From: Ruminiclostridium sp.
GTDB taxonomy: Bacteria; Bacillota; Clostridia; Oscillospirales; Ruminococcaceae
Assembly (NCBI GenBank): GCA_017941355.1
Contig: JAGAWN010000176.1
Span: forward strand, 1-55,899
Length of the DNA: 55,899 nt
Reading direction: 5' to 3'
The notes under the pieces were generated by a model, which searched no databases, had not been told where the DNA came from, and was given only the letters and a program-made list of their open reading frames with translations. The position numbers and the translations under genes were made by a program. Each line of letters starts with the position of its first letter. Position 1 is the first letter of the stretch. Positions 32,423 through 42,025 of this stretch are shown in pieces.

Positions 32423-34330
32423 ATGAAGAAAAGAAAGACAATTGCTGTGATCGTCGGAACGTCCGACGGATTCTACCGTAACAAGTGCCTGAAAGGTATA
32501 ATAAGACAAGCGAAAAGTCTCGACTACAATGTAGCCGTTTTTTCGCTGTTCACTATAACCGATGACCGTACCAAACACCAGCTCGGTGAGGAAAACCTGT
32601 ATGAGCTGCTGAAAACGTCCGATATCACCGGCGGCGTTTTTGTTGATTACTCCTTCTGGGCAACCGAGGTCAAGAAAAAAATACTCGGTATCATGAGTTC
32701 CATTCCCGGGTTCAATGCCGTTATCATCGACAACGAGAGCGCTCACGGCTACAAGGGCATACTGTCCAACGACAGAGCCGGAATGGCTGTTGTTGTGGAT
32801 CATCTTATAGAACATCACGGATTCAAAAACATCTACTGCCTCACCGGTGCCGCCGACTTCATAGTTTCTCACATGAGAGCAGACGGATACCGCGACTCGA
32901 TGAGAAAGCACGGACTTGAAGTCAGGGAAGACCATATCATTTTCGGAGATTTCTGGACTATGGCGGCAACGGCGCTCGCAGAAAAGATCGCAAACGGCGA
33001 AATGGAAAAGCCGGAAGCTGTCGTATGCGCCAACGACAAATCCGCTGTCACACTCGTAAACGAGTTGATATACAGAGGTGTCGCGGTTCCCGATGATATA
33101 GCGGTCACGGGCTATGACTTAGGCGCTGAATCCATAACCAATGACCCCTCGGTCACCTCCTGCACCCGTCCGGATATGTACGCCGGAGAGTTGTGTGTCT
33201 GTGAACTGCACAAAAACGCAACCGGCGAGGAGGTTCAGCCCCTCGATCCCGACATCGGTATGTTTGTGGGAGGCGAAAGCTGCGGCTGCCGCAGAGATGT
33301 CGCATTTGCCCATAACTTCAACGATGTGGACAGACGGGAATCGGAATCCGAAAACAATTTCCGCTACAGCTGTATGCAGGAATCCCTCATGGCTTCCGAC
33401 ACTTTTGACGAACTCATAATCAACATATACTCACGCCTTTACCTGTTAAGGGACGGGGCGGCATTCGTACTTTGTCTCAACAAAGACTGGAACCTGTTCA
33501 AGGAGGATGACAATGACTACCTTAAAACAGGTTACCAGGAGGAAATGATCGAAGCTATGTCCTGGGTGCGAGAGCCAAACACCGAGCGGCGCAACGTGCC
33601 TTTTGACGTACACGAGCTTTTCCCGCCGGACATACTGCTCGAGGATCGTCCGGTAACCTGCTATTTCAATGCGGTGCATTTCGAGGACAGATGTTTCGGA
33701 TATCAGGTGGTACGGTTCACCGATGAAGAGGAGAGCGTGCCGGAGGACATCTATCATTCCTGGGCATCGAGTGTGAGCGTATCTCTCGAATATATGCGTA
33801 TGCAGTCGCGCATGACGCTTATGTATAACCGTGCGTTCGCAAACTCCGTCCGTGACGGAATGACCGGTCTTTACAACAGGCAGGGCTATGAGCTTTATGC
33901 ACCTGAGGTATTCAATATCGCCAAGGAGCGCGGAACAAAGCTTCTCGTCGTATGTGCGGATCTCGATGATCTGAAAAAGATCAACGACAGCTACGGACAT
34001 ACCGAGGGTGACAACGCGATCAACGTTGCCGCGCGCGCACTCCAGACCTGCTGCGGAAACGGCGAATACTGCGTCCGTGCCGGCGGAGACGAGTTTGTCA
34101 TCTTCGGGACCTATGATTACGACAACGCTATCCCGATCTTCTACAGGAGCCGTATCGACGGCTATCTCGCACGATATAACTCGTCCAGCGAAAAGCCGTA
34201 CAGTGTCGGCATGAGTACCGGTTTCTTCATCGACTATACCAATGATTACGATAATATAGATCAGTGCTTCAAGATCGCAGATGAGCGTATGTACGCAAAT
34301 AAACTTGCCCGCAAAAAAGGCAGGACATGA
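32423..34330 (+). CDS. LacI-type ligand-binding domain fused to GGDEF (cytosolic diguanylate cyclase)
   Basis: This 635-residue protein has no signal peptide, membrane segment or HTH. Residues 6-300 are a LacI/PBP1-type sensor domain (KTIAVIVGTSDG, GILSNDRAGMAVVVDHLIEHHG, PEAVVCANDKSAVTLVNELIYRGVAVPDDIAVTGYD). A middle region of about 160 residues is less clear and may be GAF-like. The C-terminal GGDEF domain has RDGMTGLYNRQGYE, DLDDLKKINDSYGHTEGD and GGDEF intact, without an RxxD inhibitory site. The LacI-type domain would bind a sugar or nucleoside in the cytosol and control c-di-GMP synthesis. The sugar ABC importer is upstream, so a sugar ligand is a reasonable inference. Confidence 0.88.
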   Translation: MKKRKTIAVIVGTSDGFYRNKCLKGIIRQAKSLDYNVAVFSLFTITDDRTKHQLGEENLYELLKTSDITGGVFVDYSFWATEVKKKILGIMSSIPGFNAVIIDNESAHGYKGILSNDRAGMAVVVDHLIEHHGFKNIYCLTGAADFIVSHMRADGYRDSMRKHGLEVREDHIIFGDFWTMAATALAEKIANGEMEKPEAVVCANDKSAVTLVNELIYRGVAVPDDIAVTGYDLGAESITNDPSVTSCTRPDMYAGELCVCELHKNATGEEVQPLDPDIGMFVGGESCGCRRDVAFAHNFNDVDRRESESENNFRYSCMQESLMASDTFDELIINIYSRLYLLRDGAAFVLCLNKDWNLFKEDDNDYLKTGYQEEMIEAMSWVREPNTERRNVPFDVHELFPPDILLEDRPVTCYFNAVHFEDRCFGYQVVRFTDEEESVPEDIYHSWASSVSVSLEYMRMQSRMTLMYNRAFANSVRDGMTGLYNRQGYELYAPEVFNIAKERGTKLLVVCADLDDLKKINDSYGHTEGDNAINVAARALQTCCGNGEYCVRAGGDEFVIFGTYDYDNAIPIFYRSRIDGYLARYNSSSEKPYSVGMSTGFFIDYTNDYDNIDQCFKIADERMYANKLARKKGRT

Positions 34331-34355
34331 CTTATATCCATTTCGTTCAACAAAC

Positions 34356-34389
34356 AACAGCAGACTCGTTCATTAACGAATCTGCTGTT
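34356..34389. terminator. Bidirectional terminator-like stem between convergent genes
   Basis: AACAGCAGACTCGTT (34356-34370) pairs with AACGAATCTGCTGTT (34375-34389) with one mismatch and a CATT loop, flanked by ACAA and TTCG. It separates the fusion gene from tyrS. Confidence 0.8.
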
Positions 34390-34416
34390 TCGCATTATGC
34401 GATCATTTTCCGTATA

Positions 34417-35634
34417 TCAAAGCTTTGCTTTGTGGAAGACTTTCTTGCCCTTTCTTATGATGACCTGATCGTCAATGGTTATCATGGTATTGGCATCTGT
34501 GATCTTAACATCGTCAACCGTAAGACCGCCGCCGCTGATGATGTTTCTGCCCTCACGCTTGGAGGGAACCAGACCTGTGAGCATGAGCAGATCGAGTATG
34601 CCTATCTTTCCGTCGGTGAGTTTGTCCGCCGGAACTATCGTCGTCGGCATATTGTCGGTATCTCCGCTTCCGCCGCCGAACATATTCTTCGCGGCTTCGA
34701 GAGCTTTATTTGCCTCGTCCTCGCCGTGTATCATTTTTGTAAGCTCGAATGCGAGAAGTTCCTTTGCCTTGTTGAATTCCGCACCCTCCATGTGCTTCTC
34801 CATATCCTCTATCTCCTCGATCGGAACGAATGTGAGAAGCTTTAAGCACTTGATAACGTCCGCGTCCGCAACGTTGCGCCAATACTGGAAGAACTCGTAG
34901 GGACTTGTCTTTTCAGCATCGAGCCATACAGCGCCCTTTTCGGTCTTGCCCATTTTCTTGCCTTCGGAGTTGAGAAGCAGGGTTATGGTCATAGCATAAG
35001 CGTCCTTGCCCAGCTTGCGGCGGATAAGTTCGGTACCGCCCAGCATATTGCTCCACTGGTCATCGCCGCCGAACTGCATATTGCAGCCGTACTTCTGGTA
35101 CAGCATATAGAAGTCGTAGCTCTGCATTATCATGTAGTTGAACTCAAGGAAAGTGAGTCCCTTTTCCCAGCGCTGCTTGTAGCACTCGGCAGCAAGCATT
35201 CTGTTCACCGAGAAGCAGGCTCCGACTTCACGCAGAAGCTCCATATAGTTGAGGTCAAGCAGCCAGTCGGCGTTGTTCACCATCATAGCCTTGCCCTCGC
35301 CGAACTCGATGAACTTGCTCATCTGCTTTTTGAAGCAGGCTATGTTGTGGTCAACCGTCTCCTTTGTCAGCACCTTGCGCATATCCGTCTTGCCGGAGGG
35401 GTCACCGATAAGACCCGTACCGCCGCCGAGCAGCGCTATAGGCTTGTTTCCGGCAAGCTGCATACGCTTCATCAGGCACAGAGCCATGAAATGTCCCACA
35501 TGAAGACTGTCGGCTGTAGGGTCAAAGCCGATGTAGAAGGTAGCCTTGCCGTTGTTGATGAGATCTGCGATCTCCTTCTCGTCCGTAAGCTGCGCGAGAA
35601 GTCCGCGTCTCTGTAATTCTTCGTAAACTGTCAT
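34417..35634 (-). CDS. tyrS: Tyrosyl-tRNA synthetase
   Basis: This protein (about 405 residues) charges tRNA-Tyr. It shows the class I signatures [15 protein letters not shown] (HIGH-like) and [15 protein letters not shown] (KMSKS-like), the tyrosine pocket [36 protein letters not shown], and an S4 domain at the C-terminus ([15 protein letters not shown]). ATG 35634 is preferred because AGGA lies 8 bases upstream; ATG 35640 is too near it. No T-box leader was seen, and the gene is 15 bases downstream of the GNAT gene. It is the last gene of the minus-strand envelope cluster. Confidence 0.95.
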   Translation of the reverse strand: MTVYEELQRRGLLAQLTDEKEIADLINNGKATFYIGFDPTADSLHVGHFMALCLMKRMQLAGNKPIALLGGGTGLIGDPSGKTDMRKVLTKETVDHNIACFKKQMSKFIEFGEGKAMMVNNADWLLDLNYMELLREVGACFSVNRMLAAECYKQRWEKGLTFLEFNYMIMQSYDFYMLYQKYGCNMQFGGDDQWSNMLGGTELIRRKLGKDAYAMTITLLLNSEGKKMGKTEKGAVWLDAEKTSPYEFFQYWRNVADADVIKCLKLLTFVPIEEIEDMEKHMEGAEFNKAKELLAFELTKMIHGEDEANKALEAAKNMFGGGSGDTDNMPTTIVPADKLTDGKIGILDLLMLTGLVPSKREGRNIISGGGLTVDDVKITDANTMITIDDQVIIRKGKKVFHKAKL

Positions 35635-35649
35635 TGTCATATTCCTTTC

Positions 35650-36120
35650 TTATTCTATCCTGAACTGCATTTTATAGTTCTTGACAAACATTCCGTTTGC
35701 TTTGTAAAACTCCTGTGCGCCTGTGTTCTGAGCATTCACGCCGAGTTCCACAAACTTCGCGCCTCTGTCCCTCGCGTACTGCTTTACACTGTCGAGAAGC
35801 GCGGTGCCTATTCCCCTGCCCTGCGCGTTTCCGGCAACACACAGCTCGTTCACCTCAATGAACGTAAACGGAAGTATCTCACCCGCGCCCTTTGATGTGT
35901 CGCAGACCGAGACCGCAGCGTAACCGTCTATCCTGCCGCCGTTTTCGGATATCAGGATATCCTTGTCCGGTTTCTCTATGTACGGTATCATAAGGGTATC
36001 GAAAACCGGCTGTTCTATCGGCGCGAAAATGTCCGGGCGGTATCCGATATGCTGTATGTGAAGCTGCTCATGCAGAACATTGATCCCCGGAAGATCTTCC
36101 ATGACCGCAAGACGTATCAC
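35650..36120 (-). CDS. GNAT-family N-acetyltransferase
   Basis: This 156-residue protein is a GCN5-related acetyltransferase. The acetyl-CoA loop is seen as VAGNAQGRGIGTALLDSVKQYARDRG (Q/R-x-x-G-x-G/A pattern), and the end has VELGVNAQNTGAQEFYKANGM with the typical Asn and Tyr. The start GTG 36120 has GGTGAGCC upstream. The substrate is not predictable. The gene lies between tyrS and coaX with a 74-base gap upstream, and appears to be in the same unit. Confidence 0.85.
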   Translation of the reverse strand: MIRLAVMEDLPGINVLHEQLHIQHIGYRPDIFAPIEQPVFDTLMIPYIEKPDKDILISENGGRIDGYAAVSVCDTSKGAGEILPFTFIEVNELCVAGNAQGRGIGTALLDSVKQYARDRGAKFVELGVNAQNTGAQEFYKANGMFVKNYKMQFRIE

Positions 36121-36194
36121 ACAGGCTCACCGCCGTAGGAAACAATATCGTCGGGCGATATCATTGCTATCACAACCTCTCCGCGCAAAGCGCA

Positions 36195-36962
36195 TTACGA
36201 ATTTCTCTTGTATATTGCAAGCATACCTTTGAGAAGGAGATCCGCGTCGTAGATCATATCGCTCTTGCAGTACGGCATTACCAGCGGTGAGTAACCGCCC
36301 GTAGCCACTATCGTTCTGACGCTTCCCATTTCCTTTGTGAATCTCTCAACAAAACCATCCATCATGGACGCCATACCCATTATCACGCCGGAGCGCATAC
36401 TGTCAATGGTGTTGGTGCCGATAGCGTGCTGTACATTGCCTCCGCTTATCAGAGGAAGCGCGGCAGTTCCCGACGAAAGCGCCCTGAACGCCATTTCCAC
36501 GCCGACGGAGATGATACCGCCGAGAAAGTCGCCTTTCTCGTTCACCGCAAAGACCTTGCTTGCGGTACCGAGATCTATGATTATGCAGGGCAGAGGGTAG
36601 TAGGTTTTCGCCGCAACGCCCGCGCAGCACATATCCGCGCCGAGGGTGGCAGGATCGTCGATTCGTATGTTGAGTCCGGTCTTTACACCGGGTCCCACTA
36701 CCATGCAGTCGATACCGAACAGCCGTCTCAGCGAAGTCCGGATCTGCTCCGTGACCGGCGGTACTACAGACGATACGATAGCCGAATCTACTTCCTTTAC
36801 CGGAATATCGTTAAGCTGCAGATAGTTTGAAATAAGCACGGTATATTCGTCCGCCATACGCTTCGTATTGGTTTCCATGCGCATACCGAACACGAGACTT
36901 TCGTTGTTGTCGAAAGCGCCGAGAACCGTGTTCGTGTTCCCGACATCAATTGTCATCAGCAT
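36195..36962 (-). CDS. coaX: Type III pantothenate kinase
   Basis: This 255-residue protein starts coenzyme A synthesis by phosphorylating pantothenate. The ASKHA-fold motifs are LMTIDVGNTNTVLGAFD (phosphate 1), GPGVKTGLNIRIDDPATLGADM (pantothenate binding and catalytic Asp), PCIIIDLGTASKVFAVNEKG and TIVATGGYS. The length matches CoaX. The YfhO gene is immediately upstream with a 24-base gap. ATG 36962 follows GGGAGGATCTTGCT. Confidence 0.95.
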   Translation of the reverse strand: MLMTIDVGNTNTVLGAFDNNESLVFGMRMETNTKRMADEYTVLISNYLQLNDIPVKEVDSAIVSSVVPPVTEQIRTSLRRLFGIDCMVVGPGVKTGLNIRIDDPATLGADMCCAGVAAKTYYPLPCIIIDLGTASKVFAVNEKGDFLGGIISVGVEMAFRALSSGTAALPLISGGNVQHAIGTNTIDSMRSGVIMGMASMMDGFVERFTKEMGSVRTIVATGGYSPLVMPYCKSDMIYDADLLLKGMLAIYKRNS

Positions 36963-36986
36963 AGCAAGATCCTCCCGTCTGCATCA

Positions 36987-39926
36987 TTAAATCCATTCGC
37001 TGCCGCTTCCCTTGGGCTGATATATATCCAGCAGCCCTTCCTCTTCTTCATCGTCGCCGCTGTCGGAGCTGTCGCCTGTATCATCATCGGGACTGCCGCT
37101 GTCGTTTCCGTCATCTTCGGGAGCGTCGTCATGCACATTCAGGCTGTTAAGCAGGTCACTGTCAGAGGCACCGCTTTCCCGTATCATCTCACTGTCGGAG
37201 AAGTCGTTGTCTCCTGTGTCGTCGGAAGTGCGGGAACGGAAGAATTTAAGGTATATTACCGCGGAAACGATGAATATAACAAGTCCTGCGAGACTTACGA
37301 ATATAGCAAGAGGATATCCGGCAGTCGTAAATCTGAACTCAATGGTGTGCTTTCCGGAGCTTAACTGCACTCCCAGCAAAGCGCCGAGGCATACGTCATA
37401 GTCGGTCTTTTTGCCGTCAACGAATACTTCCCAGCCCTTTTCGTCGGGTATTGACGTGAACAGATAAGATGTCTCGTCGGCATTCACCTCGACACGCATG
37501 GTTGTAGGATCCGGGCGCACGGCTGTTGTTTCCGCGTTCTTGTCGATAAGCTTCTGCAGATCCTTTTTGATGTTGCGTTCATTGATGTAAACGAACTGAG
37601 CCTCCCGGAAATACAGATCATCGCGTGTGAGGGTAAGTCCGATCTTGACCTGTTCGCCCTTCTCGAAATCGCCTATCTTCATTATGCTGTTGTTGTCGCC
37701 CTCAAAGTAGGTGCCGAGGAAGGTCTTTCGGTTGAGCCATACGTTTACGGTTCTTTCATACTTTGTCGGCAGGTACATATACAGAGATGAACTTACCGGC
37801 ATATTGAGAGTATAGACAAGCTCCGCGTTCTTGCCCTTTTCGATGACCTTGAAGCTGTGGTGACCGTCGGTGGTCTTGCCCTGAGTTACATTGGTCTTTT
37901 CGAGAGTTACGGGTGTCTTTTCGCTGTTGGAGATACGCTTGAAGTATCCGGGAGTCGTAGCGTTGCCCAGCATAGCGGAAAGCAGTTTGTTCTGGTTATC
38001 AAACGGCTGATTTTCCTCAAGCTCGATCTGCTGATACATCGGGTGAACGAGATATGCCATAGGAAGCGCGTATTCGTTCTCCGTAACAGTGATATCCGCC
38101 GCGGATCCTATCTTCGATGTGCTGTTTTCCGGACAGGAAAGCTCATACTTCACTCCGAAAAGGCTCTTTGTGATCTCGGTAGCGCCCGTATAGCGGGTAT
38201 AGTGGCTGCGTGCGCTGAATCCGAGACTGCCGAGCATATTTATGGGCTTTGCGTTCAGCGTGCTGGAGCTGTGGGACAGACCGTACATATTCAGCGCCAT
38301 AGGATCGTTTACCGTCCGGAAGAATGTCTTTTCTATGCGGTAAAAGCCGTCATCATTTGCCCTGATGTTCTGTACGACTTCACGAGCCGGCTGTATAACG
38401 TCATTGTAAGAGCCGCGGGTGGAATATACTATATCCGCGTCCTGTCTGAAGATCTGCGATATCGTGTTGTAGAAGCCCTCGGCTGTGATTATCACACACA
38501 TTCCTATCGCCGCGAGCTTTCTTGTTCCGAATTTGTCTTTCAGCTGCACCAGCGCCGCCGAAACTATGAGCAGAACCAGCATCGCGGGGAGAACAACGGT
38601 GAGTCCGTCCATTGTGTCCCGCTTTATGTCCGCGAGGTAGTTGTCGGTATTCTCTATCATCAGCAGTACCGCGAACCATGCCAGAGCCACAAAGCATATC
38701 CGTTTCTTCGGTATGTCCTTTATCTCGTTGAATGCTCTTGCCGCAAACGACACCATAAGGAACGAAAGCATGAAGCTGTAGCGGTAGGGCAGCCAGTTCG
38801 GAAGCTGTCCGCCGTGCCAGAGCATATCCACCTGTCTGATGTACATACATACGCAGAGCAGGGAGATTATCACCGCCGCACCTATGCGGTCACGTCCGCG
38901 TATCTTCTTCAGAAAGAAGTAGCAGGGCAGCATCACCAGCACGATCGTTCCGCAGTAAATGAACGGCAGACCGCTCATGCGGCAGGTGTCATAAGTCGCG
39001 GGGAACATTTTATCGAGCATTTCGATAAAATGGAAGTTGGTGGTTATCTCGGTCGCCTCGGTAACGTTGTCGGAAAAATCAAACTTTCCGTATGACAGCG
39101 AGTGGTAAACCGGCAGCAGCATGAATGCCGACATCATCACCGACATCACGGCAACTCCCGTGAACAGCAGACCCCGTTGGATAAACACTCTGTAATACTT
39201 AGGGCGATGTGTCACACATGAATAGTACAGGAAGTAGATAGCCGAGAAAATACCGATCATGTAGCCGATATAGAAGCAGGTCACAAATGCGTACACAAGC
39301 GAGATCGTACACATCATGAAGCGCCCCTTGTCAATGAGCTGTTCAACTCCGTAAACCACTATCGGCAGTATCATCACGCCGTCCAGCCACATAGGGTTCA
39401 TGGTCTGCTCCAGAGTGTATGCACACAGGGCGTAGCAGACAGAGAAGATGATCGTCGTAAGGCGGTTCATTCCCTTGCCGCGGCTGAGATATACCGCCAT
39501 ACAGAGACCGATCGCTCCCACCTTCGTGACCATCATAGTGAGCAGACCCTCGGTTATACATTCCCTCGGGAAGATCCATACAAGCAGGTTGAACGGGCTT
39601 GCAAGATAGTAACCGACAATGCCCATGAATTCGCCGGAAAGGTTTCTGCTCCATGAGTAGAAGATGCTCTCCTTCCCCGCGAACACATCATACATATAGT
39701 CGTAGTAGTAAACGTACTGACCGTTGAGGTCAAGCGACAGCACCGATTCCTTGCCGAAAGGGAATACTCCGAAGATGAAGTACGATATCAGAAGCGTAAA
39801 GCATGGGATCAGGAACGATACCCAGATCTGCCAGTCAGATACAAAAAAACGCTTTATGCCGTTTCGCGCATATCCCGGATATTCCTTCAGAAAGAACGGG
39901 CTGCCGGAGTTGGCTGTTCTTTCCAT
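36987..39926 (-). CDS. YfhO-family multi-spanning membrane protein
   Basis: This 979-residue protein matches the bacterial YfhO family (GT-C-like fold). It has about 12 helices in residues 1-500, including LDLNGQYVYYYDYMYD near residue 70 (family signature with aspartates) and NPMWLDGVMILPIVVYGVE. Next come a beta-rich extracytoplasmic region of about 350 residues, a last helix (YPLAIFVSLAGLVIFIVSAVIYL), and an Asp/Ser-rich cytosolic tail of about 80 residues. YfhO of Bacillus is tied to lipoteichoic acid glycosylation. The next gene upstream is a GtrB-like GT2 that would make the lipid-linked sugar donor, so the pair fits a polymer-glycosylation system. The acidic tail is unusual. Confidence 0.88.
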   Translation of the reverse strand: MERTANSGSPFFLKEYPGYARNGIKRFFVSDWQIWVSFLIPCFTLLISYFIFGVFPFGKESVLSLDLNGQYVYYYDYMYDVFAGKESIFYSWSRNLSGEFMGIVGYYLASPFNLLVWIFPRECITEGLLTMMVTKVGAIGLCMAVYLSRGKGMNRLTTIIFSVCYALCAYTLEQTMNPMWLDGVMILPIVVYGVEQLIDKGRFMMCTISLVYAFVTCFYIGYMIGIFSAIYFLYYSCVTHRPKYYRVFIQRGLLFTGVAVMSVMMSAFMLLPVYHSLSYGKFDFSDNVTEATEITTNFHFIEMLDKMFPATYDTCRMSGLPFIYCGTIVLVMLPCYFFLKKIRGRDRIGAAVIISLLCVCMYIRQVDMLWHGGQLPNWLPYRYSFMLSFLMVSFAARAFNEIKDIPKKRICFVALAWFAVLLMIENTDNYLADIKRDTMDGLTVVLPAMLVLLIVSAALVQLKDKFGTRKLAAIGMCVIITAEGFYNTISQIFRQDADIVYSTRGSYNDVIQPAREVVQNIRANDDGFYRIEKTFFRTVNDPMALNMYGLSHSSSTLNAKPINMLGSLGFSARSHYTRYTGATEITKSLFGVKYELSCPENSTSKIGSAADITVTENEYALPMAYLVHPMYQQIELEENQPFDNQNKLLSAMLGNATTPGYFKRISNSEKTPVTLEKTNVTQGKTTDGHHSFKVIEKGKNAELVYTLNMPVSSSLYMYLPTKYERTVNVWLNRKTFLGTYFEGDNNSIMKIGDFEKGEQVKIGLTLTRDDLYFREAQFVYINERNIKKDLQKLIDKNAETTAVRPDPTTMRVEVNADETSYLFTSIPDEKGWEVFVDGKKTDYDVCLGALLGVQLSSGKHTIEFRFTTAGYPLAIFVSLAGLVIFIVSAVIYLKFFRSRTSDDTGDNDFSDSEMIRESGASDSDLLNSLNVHDDAPEDDGNDSGSPDDDTGDSSDSGDDEEEEGLLDIYQPKGSGSEWI

Positions 39927-40871
39927 TTATTCCGCGATATTCCTTTCTTTGTTCTTTTTATCTTTGGTATCCTCAGAGATTATATATCTCGGACGGAATT
40001 TTATCTCTTCATATATCTTGGACATATAGTAGCCTATAGTGCCGAGTCCTATCATAATCACCGACGCCGACAGCAGTATCAGGATATACACCGTGGTGAA
40101 GCCCTCAAGCGACTGCCCGCAGAAGAACTTGACTATGCTGTACACCGATATTACCACCGCGAACAGCAGGAAAAGCACTCCCAGCCACGTTATTATCTGC
40201 ATGGGGAAGTTGGTGAAGCTTGTGATGTTGTTGAGCGCGAATTTCACAAGCTTGCGGAAGTTCCATTTTGTGGTTCCCGCGGCTCTGGGCGCGACTTCAA
40301 ATTCGATCTTTGCCCCCTTGAATCCTACCCAGCTTGAAAGCGCACGGAAGAATGTTATACGCTCAGGCAAATCGTTGAGCGCGTCTATCACTTTTCTGTC
40401 CATAAGCTTGAAATCGCTGGCGCGGTCAAGATCCACGTCCGACGATCTCTTCATTATGCGGTAGAAAGACTTCGCAAAGACCTTATACAGCAGGCTTTCA
40501 TGCCCTCTGCTGGATTTGACCGCTTCCACGATCTCGAAGCCGTCCTGCCACAGCTTATACATCTTCGGTATAAGCGCCGGAGGGTGCTGCAGATCGCAGT
40601 CAATTACCACGGCGCAGTCTCCCTCGCAGCGTTTGAGTCCGGCGAAGATTGCGCCCTCCTTGCCGAAGTTCCGGGAGAAGTGCAGACCGCGCACAGACGG
40701 GTTCTTTTCCGTAAGCTCCTCGATAAGCTCCCATGTCCTGTCCCGGGAGCCGTCGTCAACGAAGATAAGCTCGTATTCTATACTGTTTTCCGCGAGTATG
40801 CCGGTAAGGACTTCCGCGGTGTTCGCGATGTTTTCCTGCTCGTTGAACGCAGGAACTATTACTGATAGCAT
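39927..40871 (-). CDS. GT2 polyprenyl-phosphate glycosyltransferase (GtrB/DPM1-like)
   Basis: This 314-residue protein has a DPM1-type GT-A domain: LSVIVPAFNEQENI, LIFVDDGSRDRTWELIEEL, GLHFSRNFGKEGAIFAGL, VVIDCDLQHPPALIPKM (DxD) and VDLDRASDFKLMDRKVIDAL. Two C-terminal helices (MQIITWLGVLFLLFAVVISVYSIV and TVYILILLSASVIMIGLGTIGYYMSKIYEE) anchor it. Such enzymes move a sugar from NDP-sugar to undecaprenyl phosphate, and the product is flipped and used by GT-C proteins such as the YfhO next door. The stop abuts the YfhO ATG with no gap. Confidence 0.93.
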   Translation of the reverse strand: MLSVIVPAFNEQENIANTAEVLTGILAENSIEYELIFVDDGSRDRTWELIEELTEKNPSVRGLHFSRNFGKEGAIFAGLKRCEGDCAVVIDCDLQHPPALIPKMYKLWQDGFEIVEAVKSSRGHESLLYKVFAKSFYRIMKRSSDVDLDRASDFKLMDRKVIDALNDLPERITFFRALSSWVGFKGAKIEFEVAPRAAGTTKWNFRKLVKFALNNITSFTNFPMQIITWLGVLFLLFAVVISVYSIVKFFCGQSLEGFTTVYILILLSASVIMIGLGTIGYYMSKIYEEIKFRPRYIISEDTKDKKNKERNIAE

Positions 40872-40895
40872 TGTTTTATGATTCCGCTCTCTTTT

Positions 40896-41654
40896 TTATT
40901 TTATATACAGATCGCCCGATGTTGTATTCACACGAAGATGAGATTCCGCTGAGCCGCAGATAACCGCCGCGTCGCCGTAGCGCATATTATAAGGCTCGTC
41001 GAAACGGTCGGATGTGAAGCTTCCGCTCTCCGTAAAGAATTCCAGATACACCGAAAGTTCTTCCGGCATAACAAGGGAGACATCTCCCGCTCCCGCGTTT
41101 ATCGTCATATCCGATGAGAACGATGAAAACTCGGCGTAAACATTTCCGCTTTCTGTACGCACCGAAGCACGTTCATCTATACCGTAAAGGCGCATATCCC
41201 CGCCTTTGGTACCGAATTCAAGAGTATCCGCCGCAAGGTTTTCCGATGTGACAGAGCCGCCTGAGCTGGACAGGCTTATCCGCTCATACACCCTGTGCGG
41301 CAGAGTGACCGTGACCCCGGTTTTCTGCGCCTCACGGGAGAACAGCGTCATTGTGAACGTATCGTTCTGCGTTATGCGCAGCATACCCTTGTCCTCGGTG
41401 ACGATAAGCGGCAGGCTGCTCGTGTACTCCACCTTTACGGTTTCGGTATCGCCGTACCGCACGGTTATAGGCATTGACGTGGTTATCACCACCAGCTCCC
41501 GCGGACGCTCATACTCGGCTGTATCAGTTATGACGCTGCCGGTATAGCCCTCGCGGGAGGCGGCAAACTGTATCAGCAGCCCCGCTCCGGCGCAAAGTAT
41601 TCCGGCTGCCGCAAGCGTGACAGCGAGGATCTTAAGAAGCCGTATCTTCTTCAT
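40896..41654 (-). CDS. Membrane-anchored DUF4097 beta-repeat protein
   Basis: This 252-residue protein starts with a cytosolic Lys/Arg-rich segment and one membrane helix (ILAVTLAAAGILCAGAGLLIQF), then a beta-solenoid like repeat (VTVTLPHRVYERISLSSSGGSVTSENLAADTLEFGTKGGDM, RTESGNVYAEFSSF, NTTSGDLYI) typical of DUF4097. Such proteins often lie next to PadR regulators and DUF1700 proteins, with roles in envelope stress. ATG 41654 overlaps the stop of the upstream gene by 23 bases, a coupled arrangement. The function is unknown. Confidence 0.8.
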   Translation of the reverse strand: MKKIRLLKILAVTLAAAGILCAGAGLLIQFAASREGYTGSVITDTAEYERPRELVVITTSMPITVRYGDTETVKVEYTSSLPLIVTEDKGMLRITQNDTFTMTLFSREAQKTGVTVTLPHRVYERISLSSSGGSVTSENLAADTLEFGTKGGDMRLYGIDERASVRTESGNVYAEFSSFSSDMTINAGAGDVSLVMPEELSVYLEFFTESGSFTSDRFDEPYNMRYGDAAVICGSAESHLRVNTTSGDLYIK

Positions 41655-41982
41655 TGAACATTCTTTCCCTGCGCAGCGCGGAGGATCTTGCAAACCGGCG
41701 GTAAACCCCGTATGACGACGAGCAGACCGGTACTATACCTAAGCAGGCTCCCGCCCCCGTCAGCAGTATCCCGCCGCTTATAAGCAGCAGTGCGTCCGGC
41801 GCAAGATCCGAAGTCACAGCCACAGTCCCGAACCGTCCCAGCAATACGCACGGCAGTGCCGCTATGCCGAAAGAAAGCAGTCCCAGCGCCGTGAACACAT
41901 AGCACACGTTCAAAGCGAACAGCAGCACAAGACCCGCCGCTCCGGCATATATATATAAGGTATCCTTTGCGTTTCTTCTCAT
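41632..41982 (-). CDS. Small membrane protein, unknown family
   Basis: This protein (about 116 residues) has three hydrophobic helices (YIYAGAAGLVLLFALNVCYVFTALGLLSFGIAALPCVLLG and LLLISGGILLTGAGACLGIVPVC) and a basic C-terminal tail. I do not recognise a family. An alternative ATG at 41994 lies only 3 bases past the -10 box of a consensus promoter (41997-42002). The transcript must therefore begin near 41990, and ATG 41982 is more plausible, making the mRNA almost leaderless and lacking a ribosome-binding site. The position suggests co-expression with the DUF4097 protein. Confidence 0.6.
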   Translation of the reverse strand: MRRNAKDTLYIYAGAAGLVLLFALNVCYVFTALGLLSFGIAALPCVLLGRFGTVAVTSDLAPDALLLISGGILLTGAGACLGIVPVCSSSYGVYRRFARSSALRRERMFNEEDTAS

Positions 41983-41996
41983 AATCACAACCATAT

Positions 41997-42025
41997 ATTA
42001 TACCCTATCCGGGAGCCGTTGTCAA
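41997..42025 (-). promoter_or_regulatory. Perfect consensus promoter overlapping the LCP stop codon
   Basis: On the minus strand TTGACA (42025-42020), 17 bases, TATAAT (42002-41997). The TGA of TTGACA is the stop codon of the upstream LCP-like gene. The predicted start of transcription is about 7 bases before ATG 41982. Confidence 0.85.

Noticed and set aside
37857..39095. Plus-strand open frame of 412 codons inside the YfhO gene
   Set aside because: It is the mirror of the YfhO coding strand and has no recognisable family.
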